Source: Dichetophora obliterata (taxonomy: Eukaryota > Arthropoda > Insecta > Diptera > Sciomyzidae). Taken from it: a DNA stretch of 64,000 nucleotides. Positions 32,198 through 43,426 of the stretch are shown piece by piece. Location of the stretch: the NCBI GenBank assembly GCA_963920525.1, contig OY986439.1:23030819-23094818 (forward strand). Direction: 5' to 3'. The first letter of the stretch is position 1. Each line of letters opens with the position of its first letter. The notes beneath the pieces are model-generated. The model did not search any database. It was not told the origin of the DNA and saw only the letters and a list, made by a program, of their open reading frames with translations. The position numbers and the translations under genes were made by a program.

Positions 32198-32213
32198 TGA
32201 TAGCGCGCTATCA
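32198..32213 (+). promoter_or_regulatory. 16-nt perfect palindrome near the element's poly(A) tail
   Basis: TGATAGCGCGCTATCA is self-complementary and lies 11 bases before the A-run at 32225. In the element RNA it could form a 6-bp stem with a CGCG loop. A hairpin just before the tail may serve as the RT recognition structure in the 3' UTR. The role is inferred. Confidence 0.5.
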
Positions 32214-32239
32214 CTACGTCCAACAAAAAAAAAAAAAAA

Positions 32240-32557
32240 GACATAGACATAGACATAGACATAGACATAGACATAGACATAGACATAGACATAGACATAG
32301 ACATAGACATAGACATAGACATAGACATAGACATAGACATAGACATAGACATAGACATAGACATAGACATAGACATAGACATAGACATAGACATAGACAT
32401 AGACATAGACATAGACATAGACATAGACATAGACATAGACATAGACATAGACATAGACATAGACATAGACATAGACATAGACATAGACATAGACATAGAC
32501 ATAGACATAGACATAGACATAGACATAGACATAGACATAGACATAGACATAGACATA
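32240..32557. repeat. (ATAGAC)n array, continuation after retrotransposon
   Basis: About 53 perfect ACATAG units directly after the element's A-tail, ending in ACATATGTTTGTATG. Unit and phase type match the block before the element, showing one array split by the insertion. Confidence 0.97.
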
Positions 32558-35312
32558 TGTTTGTATGTTTAATAAGTAAATAAGGTTAACAACCGAACGG
32601 CAAAACTACAGCTGTTAAAACTGAAAATAAAAAAAAGCAACTAGTGTGTAAATCGCACCATATGCGCTTTTTTTAGGCGATTTATGCATACAAATCGCTT
32701 TTTAAAATAATCGCTTTAATTGCTTGTCTAACAAATGCTTTAAATTTCGATAGTTTCATGCTTTATTAATTTTTATAGGCCAAATATTAAACTGCTCACC
32801 AAATATAAGAATAAACAATGAAATCGGTTTTTTGGCATTAAAATTTTTCATTTTTTTTTATAAAAATTAATCCAGCGAAAAGTGAGGCGAATTAATTGAA
32901 TTGCTTGGCGTTTGCTGTAAATAGTGCAAATATATAGAGATTGAGTACAACAAAAGCAACAATAGTAAGAACATTCCCGACAATGAAGTGGGTGTGTCGG
33001 CGTCAGTTTGACGCTGCCTAGTTTGCTATTTCGAGTCAATTGCAGCCGCATCCATCGATACAGAAACAATCGACTGTCAACAGAAAGTCATCCATTGTAT
33101 TAACAATAATTACAATAATTTTGTATCTAATTTCGTTCAGATGTCGCCAGTCGCCAGTCGCGTCATTTCGATATTGAAAATGTTTCGATAATTGCGCTTT
33201 TTATTGTTGTCTTTTATGATGCTGTTTAGAGTTTGTTGTTTTTGAAATTGAAACAAATCAATTTTATCCATAAAATCTGCATTGTCGTCTGACGCTTTGT
33301 CAAAGTTTTTTTACATTATGCGAAAATTTCATGCAATTTTCTTATGAAAGCGCGCACGTGATATACGTGATTTACGTGAACAATGAGTGGGTGTGGTGAT
33401 TGACTTGGCTATGATGAGTGACTGACTGATGGTGTTGTGGGTGGGTGCCAATTTATTCAATGCCATGCAACGCATGTGCATTCTTTACACAGTTAGCTTG
33501 TTCTATTGTTACAATAACTTTGTTTGGTTTCAAATATTAAAGTACACCCTACATTCAGATTTTTTTAGATTTGAATGCAAAAAATTGCACGTGCAAACGA
33601 GTTATTTAAGTGGCCGACCAATCTTTGAATATTGTGCCTTTAAATCTAAACAACATAAATTATTTCAGTATTTGTTTTTATAGTCTCAAGCGCCATTCAT
33701 CATCATTACTATTTTTTCTGAAACACAATAGAAATAAATCAAAATTAAAATATTTTAATTTTCTAATGGTTGACTTATTGCACAAACATACATTCATACA
33801 TAGATGTTGTATATTTTAACCAGTTGACAATTAGAACCACGCTTTGGGTTGAATCGGCGTGAATATATTATTGTGAATTTCTTAGCGTTTACTTTCAGAC
33901 GATGCTCTTGCGATATAGTGCATAGCTTCAATGAATTCTAAACATGCATGCATGTTCCAAATTACTCATAAATTGATGCTAGTCAAGTTTTTTAAAACAA
34001 TTTAGGCTTAGCAACATTTAATATATATGCTACAATATTTATCAGCGTGAATTTTCCAACTCAGTTTTCAGTTTTGCCATAGTAAAATTTTTTACAATAT
34101 TACCGATAATAAAAATTAACCTAATGACTACAATAGTTTACAATAGCATAAAAGTGTATTATTGCTATGAACTTAATATGCCATATAAATAGCCGGCGAC
34201 ATACCGTCTATCGTGACAAAATCACCCTGTCTCATTCATAATACTTGCTAATCGTAACATCAGAAAAATGTTGCTTTTATTGCGAAATAACTATAAATTA
34301 TTTAATACATAAAAACCGCATATTGTAATGCATGACACAACGAATGTATGAAATTATCTTTGATATAGTTAGTTTCAATAAGCAATTAAAACTCGCCATA
34401 GCATCAATTTGTTCAGTAAATGACTTTTATATAGTGTACGTCTAGAGTTTATTTTGCTATATTGAAATGATGATTGTGTTACTGAATTATAATTCCACTA
34501 CGGTTTCTGTGTAAATTTAGGAATGACTCCATTGTTGCCTCTTCGTGAATGTAATTCTTTATAAGTTTGATTGTTATCTTTTGCAATATATTTTCCATTG
34601 ATGATTTCATAAGTTTGTTTTGTGTTTTTTTTTTTTTTTTTTTTTTTGTCTTACATATAATATAACAACTGTTCTATAGGTTTGTACTTGAGTGATAAAA
34701 TCATTTATGTTAAAATTGAAATTTATTGTTTTATTTGTAAACTAATATGTATTTACGAGTAAATGAATCATATAGAAAATGATACACAATTTATTATCGA
34801 TTTTATCAAAGGTAGTTTTTATATTCTGCAAAATGTGCGAAAAAATTTAAATAATTCTAAGTAATATTTTACTCTAATGACTAACATTTATTTTCTGACT
34901 AACAATAATTTAATTAAAAAATATATCATATTTTGAATCTTTGATGTTTATCAATTTTAATACTTTTTCTTAATAAATTTCAATAATTACAGAGTCCAAA
35001 TAATATATAAGGGGTTTCACGTCGACTAGTAATTGTAAGAGCAAATTCTCAGATTTACTCTACCTCACGTGAACATGCAAAAAGTAAAACAAGGATCAAA
35101 TACAAAGCAACAGCTGATTTGAATTATAATTAAAATTTGCATTTTAAAGTTTTCATTAGAGATGTCAAGAAAATTTAGCAAGAGCAACAAATTTCTACTA
35201 CACATAATAACGAAAATAAAGCAAACATAAAAGTTTTGGCAGAAAGTATTGATCTTATTTTCCAATTTTTGCCAAATACTTTTTTTAAAATTGCTATTTA
35301 CGATAGTATTTA
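32558..35312. other. Non-coding, no gene seen
   Basis: AT-rich; contains a T-run at about 34627-34648. Short open frames (for example 33429-33819) lack protein character. Nothing supported. Confidence 0.45.
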
Positions 35313-35785
35313 AGGCCCAGTTATAATAGACGTAATGTAAAGTAACGTAATGTTGTCAACTGTCATCGTGACGGGACGTAATGTAAGAAAACGTTGTAGC
35401 AATTATAATAGGCAGTAGCCAGGCAGTTGTTTGTCGTAAATAATTGCACGTTCCTGTACAAATACAATTAAATCTTCGTCATCCGTAGCTGTGGATACAT
35501 AAAACTATCACATTAATAACGAAAACTTAACAAAAAGCGTAGTTCAACAATATAAAATAGCGCAATAATCGAATCTAACCTCAATGTTTAGTTGTTCTTT
35601 GAACAGACGTAATGTAAAGTAACGTAGAAATCGAAATCCAACTGATCTTTACGTCCCGTTACATTACGTTACTTCTATTATAATCACTTGTATAAAAAAA
35701 AGTATTGATTGAAACAGTAAGTAACAGAACACACTGCTGCAGTGACATTTCACTACATTACGTTACGTCTATTATAACTGGGCCT
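35313..35785. mobile_element. Harbinger-like MITE (GGCCCAGTTATAATAG termini)
   Basis: The left end AGGCCCAGTTATAATAGACG (35313 on) is the exact inverse of the right end CGTCTATTATAACTGGGCCT (to 35785). TTA is present on both sides (35310-35312, 35786-35788), a TWA-type duplication. Subterminal words GTAATGTAAAGTAACGTA recur in both orientations (35332, about 35608, about 35650). No coding capacity. Confidence 0.85.
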
Positions 35786-36449
35786 TTAGCTCTCACTTTT
35801 GTAGCAAACTGAAATGGCTTGCGTTTTTATTATTGTTTTTAAAGTTTGCTCTTACACTTTACACTTGCTGGACTACGTGAAAACCCATATTATCAAAACT
35901 TCTTAAACGTCAGTTTCTAGGATTTCAGATGTAAATACTTGATAAGTATGTTTTTTTGTTAACGTGTGTGTTTTTTACTAAATTTTACACAAAACAAGTG
36001 TTTATTTAAACTTTGCTAAAATTAACTTATTTCGAAACGGAAATTTTCTCCAAAAACTTTTAGAACTTTGTTAAGAAAAAAAAGTGGAAAGTTGCTATAC
36101 AAATTATTTATAATCGGTATCTTAAGTTTGTCTGGCCCTCTAACTAAAACAATTTTCTAAAAAATGGAGTAACATTTGAAAATAATAATATTTATAAAAA
36201 GTACACTAAGCGAAAAATTGCATTTTAAAAACAAATCTGATCGTTTTCAATTTAAAAATTTTAATTTTTGATTTATCGTTTTCATTTTGAAATTGTTGAT
36301 TTTAAAAAAAAGGCCTTATAATTTTCGATTGAAACAGATACGGAAAAAATAACAACGCTATTTGGTTTTTTTCCTTATCCATTGAGTCGCGTCGTTTAGT
36401 GTGCAATAAACGTGAGTGTGTTTATTAAATTAAAATTAAAAAAGGAAAC

Positions 36450-36641
36450 ATGGAATATTGCGATGAAGACACATTTCCTAAAGTACGGGTAGCTTTGGAT
36501 AGTAAGGCAATTTCAGTCCTCAATTCATCAGCTAGATTTCCACCAGAGGAATGCTTATCGCAAGAAGTGGATGCCAACGAGGATGAAGAAAAGCTCGTGG
36601 AACTCCCAAAGAAATTTAAAATGGAGTGCATAATAGAGTAA
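36450..36641 (+). CDS. Possible small acidic protein, 63 aa, unrecognised
   Basis: The ATG in GAAACATGG is a good context for translation. The product is hydrophilic, with an acidic centre (SQEVDANEDEEKLVELPKKF), no signal peptide, membrane segment or domain that I recognise. The codon mix looks more protein-like than neighbouring frames, and an A-rich leader precedes it. It may be a short gene, an exon of an unseen gene, or chance. No partner gene nearby. Confidence 0.25.
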   Translation: MEYCDEDTFPKVRVALDSKAISVLNSSARFPPEECLSQEVDANEDEEKLVELPKKFKMECIIE

Positions 36642-37017
36642 TTGAAGGGTAGTTACATATATAAATTGTTTTGAATTGAGTTTTTTGTATATAATAACGA
36701 AATTGTTTATTCTCTTTATAGTTCTAAGCTAGGAAATATATATATTAAAAAAATGTTCTTCTGTTCTAAGCCAACCATTACATTTATATAATATTAATAT
36801 GTGAAACACATATATGTGATTTTGAAATATATTTAACTGATATGAACAGGCAGGTTTTATATATACTTTCCGAGTGAAAATGAAATTAAATCATAACTGA
36901 TTTTGATACATGGTTCTCTAAATGGGTCATTATTTTACAAACCGCACGAATCTTGTAAAAAATAAAATTTGACATTTTCAAATCGCCTTTTTTTACTTTA
37001 ATTTTTTTAAATTTTGT

Positions 37018-37140
37018 TACGTAAAATAAGCTTACACGTGTATCAGGATTTTTCTCAAAAAAAATTTTTGCGGAATACCGTTAAGTCAAAATTGTGAAAA
37101 ATTTCCGAGAAAAATCCCGAAAACGTGTAATTTTACGTAA
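37018..37140. repeat. Foldback, ~35-bp arms
   Basis: TTACGTAAAAT, ACACGTGT and GGATTTTTCTC (37018-37056) are inverted as GAGAAAAATCC, AACGTGTAA and TTTTACGTAA (37107-37140), with small gaps. The loop is about 50 bp. Probably a small MITE. Confidence 0.55.
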
Positions 37141-38149
37141 AAAAAAAATTCAAAAATTTAAGGCCGAATCTGAGACATCAAATCCTAAAAGGTGTGCAAT
37201 TTGTAAAAGAATGGCCTACATATAAACTTTTTTATGTTTTTTTTTATAAAAATTATTAATAATGATTTTTCGTTATAATCGGGTTTAAGGTCACTTTTAA
37301 TAAAAAAAAATTTTATTTGTTTTTATTATTAATTTTATTTCGTCCAATATGTCTACTTGAGTAAACAACAAAACGGTAATGTAGTGGGTGCTGCAATATA
37401 GTTTAAGGCAATATCTTTTCGTTTTGTATTTCTGTACGTCTACCAAATTGTTTTATGCTTTATGTTTAATGTTTAATATGTAACTTATTTAGTGTTCTGT
37501 TTCAATATGTTAAAATTTTAAAATATTTATATTTTTGTTAAAATACAGTGTTCCTGAAAATGAACTCCGGTGGAGTTCAAAATATTGGAGGAAATAAAAT
37601 TAATAATAAAAACAAATACGATTTTGTTTTATTTTAAAAAGTGACTTTGAGTAAGAGGCCAAAGAAATATTTATAACGTTTATTTATAATTTATTAATAT
37701 AATTAATTTTCTTAACGAAAGAAGTGATATGTAGAACACCAAATATAGAATTTAATTATAATTTCATTTAACTTTCACTCCAAAGTGAAAATCATAATAT
37801 GCCAAGTAAGCTATTTTTTATTTTGAGTATAATAACTGAATATTTTCTAAACAAAACAATTATCAATTTAAAATTTTTTTGTCTAATTTTAATGTGTTTA
37901 TCATGGGAAAAGATATAAAAAGGTAAGAAAGAACAATATTAATTCAATACTTAACGATTTTTAAATTAAAAAAAAACATTTCCAAAACAAAAATGTGTAT
38001 TTTCATATCAAACACGTGATTTTTTAAATCAAATTTATGCATTTTTCAAACTTCAAACAAAATTTCAAACTTCATATTAATCACGAATCATTTTTAAAAA
38101 TGTTGTTTTACAACTTTAATTCAAGAATTACACAATACAACACAAAAAT
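37141..38149. other. Non-coding AT-rich DNA
   Basis: No gene, no clear repeat. A/T runs throughout. Confidence 0.45.
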
Positions 38150-38559
38150 TCCAAACAAAAAATCACTTATCCCAGCCGAAAGTACTCGATGAGAGGAGAA
38201 AAGTAATTTCTGGATTTTGCTAGATTGGTTGCCGTTCGTTTTTTATGAGCCTCTATAGTTTTTTCGCCAAATTCGATTTTGAGCACTTTTTTGCAATTTT
38301 CTTCTATTTTTCGCATGGCCATAGTTCGAAAAATGCTGTGCATTTTTTTTGCAGTCTTCAGCAAAGTTGTAGCTCTTGACTCGGCCAACAAAAATGCTGA
38401 ATATATTAATTCGGAAAAATTTCATCTTCATGCTCAAAACCCCAAAAATGTCGAAAAAATTACCACTTTTTTCACCGATTTTTTCTGTTTTTCGACTACA
38501 GCTCTTGAACTATTGAAAATTTTACCAATTAATCAAGGAAAGAAATGTAGCCTATAAAA
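38150..38559 (+). repeat. Left ~410-bp terminal inverted repeat
   Basis: Inverse of 41111-41519. Carries a 64-codon open frame on the minus strand that is repeated in the other arm; it exists only because the arms are copies and is not called a gene. Confidence 0.9.
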
Positions 38560-38803
38560 TTATGAACAACTTTCTGGTACATACTAACTTCATACGACCA
38601 CTCCTTGATACGGATTTGGCCATACAAATGTGATTAATTTTCTTTTTTTTTTTTATTTTATTATTTTTATTGAGCAAAAGTTTAAAAAAGGCACATGTAT
38701 TATTTTTTTTGCAATTTAGTATTGAATTTTCTGATTAAAGTGAAAAACATGAAAATATATGAAAGATTATGAAAAAAAGTATAAAAAAGGCATCAAACGG
38801 GTA

Positions 38804-40825
38804 TTAACTTGTATTTTTTTTTTCAGTATCTTCGATGTCCATTTGGGCTGTCTGGCGCGAAGTTGATGATTTGGCAGTTGACGTTCCAGAAGTGGAAGGC
38901 CGAGATTTCTTTGGAGCTGGTTCGCTTGATTCGTCATCTGATTCTGAGTTTAAAATAGCCACGGCGATATCTTCTGCGTCATTTCCAGTTTTTGGAGTGA
39001 ATAACAGTATATCTTCTTCTGTATGTCCTTCTTTATCATCCTCCGTCAACTCGTGCTCGAATTGTGATATCTTTTGAGACCACCAGCATACTTCAGCAAT
39101 CATTGCGTCGATTTTCTTACCTTTGAAACGTCATTCCATCGGCATGGTTACCTGGTGGAATCGTTCACCCTGCTCGTCTGATTCTCTGGGCAGTTGTTTC
39201 AAGAACACGTCCAGATGATGGTGCATAAAATGCACTTTTAATGTCATCGATGCATGAATGGAATCAAAGGCAGTGATCATATTCTTCACCAATTGCGTTG
39301 CTTTCTCATTGTCCACGCGGTTTTTACCCAAAACATATTGAATAACTGCTTTTATTGCAATCCAAGCCTCAAGTTTTTTGGCAGACAATACTTGCGTGAA
39401 AGCTTCACTTTTAATGAGTTTGCGGATGTCTGGTCCATTTAACACACCTGTATAAAAAATGAGAAAAAGCAACAAGTAACATACATAAAAAACAGTGCGA
39501 ATATAGCGAAGTGAATCAACATTAATGCTAAAAAATGAAATACAATACCTGCAGTAATTTTATCATTGCTTAGTTTCGGAAATATTCCTTTCAAACAATC
39601 GAAAATCTGATCGTTACCTTTGACGGCCACTTCGATAAACTTTTTCACGATGCCCAATTTTATATGTAGTGGTGGTAGCAAAATATTATCAATATTCTCA
39701 ATTAACGGTTTGTTGAACAAATTCAAATGCTTTTGATTCTTCAGATCTCTTTTCACCCAATGTGTGGCGTTATAGTGGTCATGTTTATACCGCGAATCCC
39801 ATGTGCAGTAGAAGCAGAAGAATTTAGGGAAGCCGCCTTTTTCAATGACACCTTGCAAAATATTTACTACTTTTAAGTCGCAGAAAATTTTCCAGTTATG
39901 CTGCGTATATTTGATTTTGTCCAATATATCTGCCATGACTTCATAACATTCCTTCATATTCGTTCCGAATGCCAACGGGATGGATGGCATTTTATTTGTA
40001 ACATGTAATAATACAGCCTTCAAACTTGACGTGGAGCCATCTATAAATAATCTCCAGTCGGCAGCATTATATTCCATACCCATTTTGTTCACTAAGGCTT
40101 TTATGTCGTTGCAATATGTGAACGTATTCAAATCATTGACGTTGTATAGTTTTTGGAACTCAGCTTGGCATTTACGGTAACCGCTGGCGATAACGTTTTT
40201 CTGTGTCAGATTTCTGCGCTTCATAAATGTAGTGAAAAATTCGGCATCACGCTGCGAAAAACAAAATTTGGCCACGAGGAAATCGATTTCTTCTTGTGCT
40301 AGTGGCTTTGATGCATCATCTGCGATTTCAGGGAAAAAAATCCGAATCGAAGTCACCATAGTTGGTGTTTCCCCTTTCTGATGTCATCATTGATAGCATA
40401 CTCGGACTCGGTGGTTTTGGTACTTCGGCATCATCGGGCATCGGTATTGGTAATTCAGCGGAGTCAGTGGCATTATATACTTTTGCTCTGCGTTTTTTTC
40501 TATTAATTTCTTTGGTAAAATTTACGCAAGCGTAGCACTTGTCTGGGTCATGTACCCCGGACGTATTTCATACCCACAGCATTGGCTTGACATACCGTAA
40601 ACATAAATTTCTTTGATGCAACCACCCCAAGAGATTGCCATAACATAATGAACACACCGTATTTGGCGTATGTTCGTCGCCACTTGTATCCTCTTCACCG
40701 AAATAAAGTTTATATGCGAGTTAAAAATTATTAGAAAATAAATTTTTTCGTTCTTGTTTTCCATGTTTTGGCTCTAGTTTACCACAAACGTAACAGAAAC
40801 TATCTAATTTCGAGCATCTTTCCAT
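38804..40825 (-). pseudogene. TE-encoded DDE-like protein, decayed, 2 exons seen
   Basis: Reading starts at ATG 40825 with Cys pairs (FCYVCG; later VCSLCYGN and KCYACVNF) resembling N-terminal zinc-binding motifs. The core from 40359 contains WRLFIDGST, KAVLLH, IFCDLKVV, FCFYCTWDSRYKH and LPPLHIKLGI; after a GT-AG intron (39448-39548) come GPDIRKL and DEQGERFHQ. The Asp, Asp and Glu in FIDG, FCDLK and DEQGERFHQ are candidates for a DDE triad (my inference). The tail is acidic and Ser-rich. Lesions: in-frame stops at 40721-40723, 40568-40570 and 39131-39133, and a frameshift at the A7 run 40334-40340. The function is unproven; by context it is the element's transposase. Confidence 0.72.
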
Positions 40826-41110
40826 TTTCAATCACTCACTTCAATCACTTACATAAAAAAGTAGAATGACAAAAATTTACCATTGTATCTGTTGATTTCA
40901 AGTGTAAAACCACAACCAACTTCGCGCGTCACAGCTGATTGTCACCACTGCTGTAAATGAGGTCAACCAGGGTTGATCTTACACAATAGTGATGCCAAGT
41001 CGTGTCATGGAGTTATGTGGGTTAACTTATATAAATTTACTTTGTTCTTTCATAAAAAAAAACAACAACAACGATTTTGACAAATACGCATTTATTTTCT
41101 TGTTTCGTAT

Positions 41111-41519
41111 ATTATAGGCTACATTTCTCCCCTTGATTGTTTGGTAAAATTTTCAATAGTTCAAGAGCTGTAGTCGAAAAACAGAAAAAATCGGTGAAAA
41201 AAGTGGTAATTTTTTCGACATTTTTGGGGTTTTGAGCATGAAGATGAAATTTTTCCGAATTAATATATTCAGCATTTTTGTTGGCCGAGTCAAGAGCTAC
41301 AACTTTGCTGAAGACTGCAAAAAAAATTCACAGCATTTTTCGAACTATGGCCATGCGAAAAATAGAATAAAATTGCAAAAAAGTGCTCAAAATCGAATTT
41401 GGCGAAAAAAATATAGAGGCTCATAAAAAACGAACGGCAACCAATCTAGCAAAATCCAGAAATTACTTTTCTCCTCTCATCGAGTACTTTCGGCTGGGAT
41501 AAGTGATTTTTTGTTTGGA
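41111..41519 (-). repeat. Right ~410-bp terminal inverted repeat
   Basis: Inverse copy of 38150-38559; similarity ends abruptly on both sides, after TTTGGA at 41519 and before TATAGGCTACAT. Confidence 0.9.
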
Positions 41520-41597
41520 GTCAAAAAGTTGAATATTGCGTCACAGTGTTATCAAATTTAAAACACAATTTTCTGTTTTCAGATTAAAAATAAAACA

Positions 41598-41966
41598 TAA
41601 TACTACGTTTACACTGGAATGACTCATTTCAGCCCATTCAGCCAAATGAGAAGCGAAATCATCTCATTTTCCATACAAATCCTCAGTTGCATATTTAACT
41701 CATTTGAAACAAATTAATGAGATTGGATACGTTATTTTAACTAATTGCAAACTACTTCGAACGCATTCAATGCAGAATGGATAAAAAACACCGAACACAC
41801 TAAAAACAAAGGAAAATTTCAAACAACAAATACAAGAAAAAACTATAACAAACAAGCAGTTCTCAAACGAAATGAGATACTTTCGTTTCGCAAAAAAAAC
41901 CAATGTATGCATTTTTGAATGACTTCTTTCGAATGAGTGATTTGGCCCAACGTAAACGTACTATTA
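41598..41966. mobile_element. MITE with TACGTTTAC-type termini
   Basis: The left end TAATACTACGTTTACACTGG (41598 on) is the near-inverse of the right end CCAACGTAAACGTACTATTA (to 41966). Internal words ACTCATTT and AAATGAG are inverted as AATGAGTGATTT. Short, no coding capacity. The target duplication is not certain. Confidence 0.6.
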
Positions 41967-42107
41967 AACTAACAAAAACAGATTTTTGTAATAAAAATTA
42001 AAAACATTTTCAAAATTAAAATATCGTAGATGATTTAAAAATTTTCAAGTTAAACCCAATTTTTGTTGCTGTTTATTTTTTAATTAAAGTCGTTTTGATT
42101 CGCGGCG

Positions 42108-42210
42108 TAGAAAATCGCTGGTGCAGATTTTAGGCGTTCAAGTATTTTGTTTTTGTAAAGTGCACAAGTACTCAACTACACTGGCAAATACACTGAATCG
42201 TGAATACCCC
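42108..42210. mobile_element. Fragment (right half) of GGTATTCAC-family MITE
   Basis: Matches 12809-12912 closely: GTAGAAAATC, GTGCAGATTTT, TGTTTTTGTAAAGTGCACAAG, CACTGAATCGTGAA and terminal CCCC followed by TA. The left half is missing. Confidence 0.75.
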
Positions 42211-42662
42211 TATTGTGTTCAGGCTATAAAGCAACTTACACATTAGCGAACTTGTTCTTCAAACAAAATGGTGGTGGGTGGATAGCGTTCAAATTAAAGC
42301 AACCTGTTTGTCAACCAAACTAGACAATTTTTGTTGTTTTTCACAATCATTTTGTTTCGCAACCCTGGTTTGAAGGAGAAAATTAAAAAATTTTGCCAAC
42401 AGGTTCGACAAACCGTCAAACTAGCTTCTTAAATATCAAATTGGTTCGAACATAGCCGCAGTTTGACGAACACGTTCCATAATGTGTAAGCCCTTTAACA
42501 TAATCTACCTTATTTTTCTGGGTTGTCAAAAATACAAACAAAACTAAATGAAAATAGGGCCCCTCAAACAATACTACATGTCCATCCGAACTGGCAAGTC
42601 ATCACGCATGTAGTATCATCGTTCGTGTGCAAGAAATCAAGGCGGATGGACATGTCCCATGG

Positions 42663-42682
42663 AAGACAAAAATTTTTGTCTT
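42663..42682. repeat. 20-bp perfect palindrome in MITE
   Basis: AAGACAAAAATTTTTGTCTT reads the same on both strands. It lies in the left half of the split MITE. Confidence 0.8.
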
Positions 42683-42824
42683 TTTGCTAAGTACGTCCGG
42701 CATGTAGTTCCGTTTGCGTGCGCGGCCATCCAACTTAGTACATTTTGCCATTTGTTGAAAATTTTTCAGAGGAGCACATCTCGCGGCAAAACTGTCAAAC
42801 GTAGCAAATGTTATATTTTGAAGC

Positions 42825-43426
42825 AAAAAAAAAAAGTGTTCTGGGAAAAAAAACCGAAAGGAAACACAGGGCCCATTCAATGCAGACGATGCCAGCAGTT
42901 TGGCCATATGGCGATGAATTGCGCCGGAGATTATAAATGCATCAAATGCAATAATGAGCACCTTCCAGGGGAATGCAATGTAACGGTCGAGTCTAGGCAA
43001 AAACCTTTCTGTGTTAATTGCAAGAGGGGCCACCCTGCCAACTGCAGGGGCTGTGAGAGGTACAAAGAGTACTCATTGTACAGAAAAGAATTGTTGCAGA
43101 AGGCGAAAGCTAACTCGAAGTTGAGAGCTGAAAATGTTTTCATTGCTCCTAAAGCACCTCCGCCCTTAACTGTGTCCTATGCCAGCCTCTTTAGAGGGCA
43201 GGATGATCCCTCTTCAATTGCAATACCTAAGAATGTTAATGATTCTAAAGATAACGTACTGAATCAATTTTTTAATCTTTCCAAGGACTTGTTTGGAGTG
43301 AGTGTGCAGGGCCTTCTGGGAAAAATTGAGAGCTTCATAAAAAATATTAAGAGCTGTGCTTCTATCCAGGAAAAAAGAATGTCTTATTTAGAGCTTCTAA
43401 ATGAAATTATTTTAAATAATATATAA
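42825..43426 (+). pseudogene. LINE ORF1 (Gag) C-terminal half
   Basis: The open frame contains zinc-knuckle motifs CRRCQQFGHMAMNC (CX2CX4HX4C), CIKCNNEHLPGEC and CVNCKRGHPANCRGC, the Gag finger set of Jockey-type elements, followed by a Lys-rich linker and a C-terminal segment. The N-terminus is missing because of 5' truncation; the upstream part of the open frame is MITE sequence and not Gag. The stop TAA overlaps the ORF2 ATG as TAATG (43424-43428). Confidence 0.75.

Larger units (their letters stand above)
27051..32239 (+). mobile_element. Full-length R1-clade retrotransposon in (ACATAG)n
   Basis: The 5.19-kb element starts abruptly after ...ACATAG at 27051 (AATCCGCAAGGG) and ends with a 15-A tail (32225-32239), after which ACATAG units resume. 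It has a 5' UTR of about 650 bp (with a 21-bp direct repeat at its tip), ORF1 with three zinc knuckles, ORF2 with endonuclease, RT and a C-terminal CCHC, and a 113-bp 3' UTR. Both ORFs are open, so it may be active. The protein style (ISEPYR, three Gag knuckles) is that of the R1 clade, which contains Waldo, TRAS and SART, all repeat-targeting elements. Confidence 0.92.
38150..41519 (-). mobile_element. 3.4-kb transposon with ~410-bp TIRs and own gene
   Basis: Bases 38150-38559 and 41111-41519 are inverted copies with only scattered differences. The outer ends read TCCAAACAAAAAATCACTT, and the inner borders lie near AATGTAGCCTATA. Between them, on the minus strand, is a spliced but broken gene of a family that I know as widespread, multi-copy 'uncharacterised' proteins in arthropods and cnidarians. 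Long TIRs plus a resident multicopy gene make this a DNA transposon. I could not see a target duplication, and I cannot assign the superfamily with confidence. Confidence 0.8.

Noticed and set aside
24995..32557. CRISPR or telomere array
   Set aside because: Pure hexanucleotide repeat without spacers; not a CRISPR. Telomere identity is not supported either, because unique sequence lies on both sides and flies lack telomerase repeats.
32125..32583. Met-Ser and His-Arg repeat frames on both strands
   Set aside because: Same repeat artefact in the second array block.
38243..38437. 64-aa ORF repeated at 41232-41426
   Set aside because: Present twice only because it lies in the inverted arms; no domain, and both copies would be part of non-coding TIRs.
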